From the NCBI RefSeq assembly GCF_026810365.1, contig NZ_CP113948.1, positions 3,001,001 through 3,065,000 on the forward strand: a DNA stretch of 64,000 nucleotides, in the 5' to 3' direction. The notes beneath the pieces were generated by a model. It ran no database searches, was not told the origin of the DNA, and saw only the letters and a program-made list of their open reading frames with translations. Of this stretch, positions 63,955-64,000 are shown piece by piece. Positions within the stretch are counted from its first letter, which is position 1; each line of letters opens with the position of its first letter. Both the position numbers and the translations under genes were made by a program. Source of the DNA: Flavobacterium praedii. Its GTDB lineage: Bacteria; Bacteroidota; Bacteroidia; Flavobacteriales; Flavobacteriaceae.

Positions 63955-64000
63955 TCTAAAGCTCATTTATTTGAACCAAATCAAAAACCATTGTAATCAA

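Noticed and set aside
63448..63996. 182-residue plus-strand frame over the same array
   Set aside because: Same reason; both strands being open at once argues for repeat artefact rather than coding.

Overview
The window reads as chromosomal DNA of a Flavobacterium or close relative (Bacteroidota, Flavobacteriia). Evidence: AT-rich sequence, Bacteroidota-type -7 elements (TAnnTTTG) before several genes, almost no Shine-Dalgarno sequences, lipoproteins and a TonB-dependent receptor with an N-terminal carboxypeptidase-D-like domain, C-terminal type IX secretion (T9SS) sorting domains, a split atpDC locus with a short epsilon subunit, DUF4270, and the DUF1800/DUF1501 pair. No rRNA, tRNA, IS element, prophage or CRISPR array was seen.

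Layout. 1-3731 (minus): biotin genes bioF-bioD-bioA followed by a ketoacyl-synthase gene cut by the window edge. 3843-5720 (minus): atpD-atpC. 5984-10352 (minus): TonB receptor plus SGNH-hydrolase lipoprotein. 10655-14988 (minus): GT5-like half-protein, DUF4270 lipoprotein, glmS; divergent from panC-panD (15096-16300), an esterase-fold protein, radA and a GT51 transglycosylase. 21484-25179 (minus): aldo/keto reductase, a RelE-type toxin-antitoxin pair, an OmpA lipoprotein and exonuclease III. 25373-36512: a fused two-acyltransferase aminolipid synthase, two small membrane proteins, a D-2-hydroxyacid dehydrogenase, an OmpA/HHH pair, nhaA and three envelope proteins of unknown function. 36685-40221: DUF1800/DUF1501. 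40541-45316: GH114-like lipoprotein, small beta-barrel, M1 peptidase, DUF4375 protein and a 49-residue basic protein. 45605-51417: lipocalin-like lipoprotein, metG, HAD phosphatase, CAT-fold protein and a secreted unknown. 51482-58043 (minus): M16 peptidase, a GCS2-like ligase beside a papain-like amidase, and a LOG protein. 58238-59629 (minus): lipoprotein and VapBC, each followed by the same repeat. 59920-62980: small domain protein, HD hydrolase, acyl-ACP desaturase and PlsC. 62981-64000: no credible gene; an RNA-like folded element followed by a 153-bp tandem array.

The protein-coding content is mostly core or accessory housekeeping. The unusual material is largely between genes: at least eight families of palindromic or structured repeats. 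Two show compensatory base changes between copies (16393/33055 and 24302/45402). One 31-bp hairpin exactly flanks a toxin-antitoxin unit, one GC-rich palindrome is inserted in frame in metG and bioA, and one repeat follows each of two neighbouring accessory gene units like a cassette recombination site. The protein pair most worth study is the GCS2-like ligase with the NlpC/CHAP-like cysteine amidase (54500-57208).
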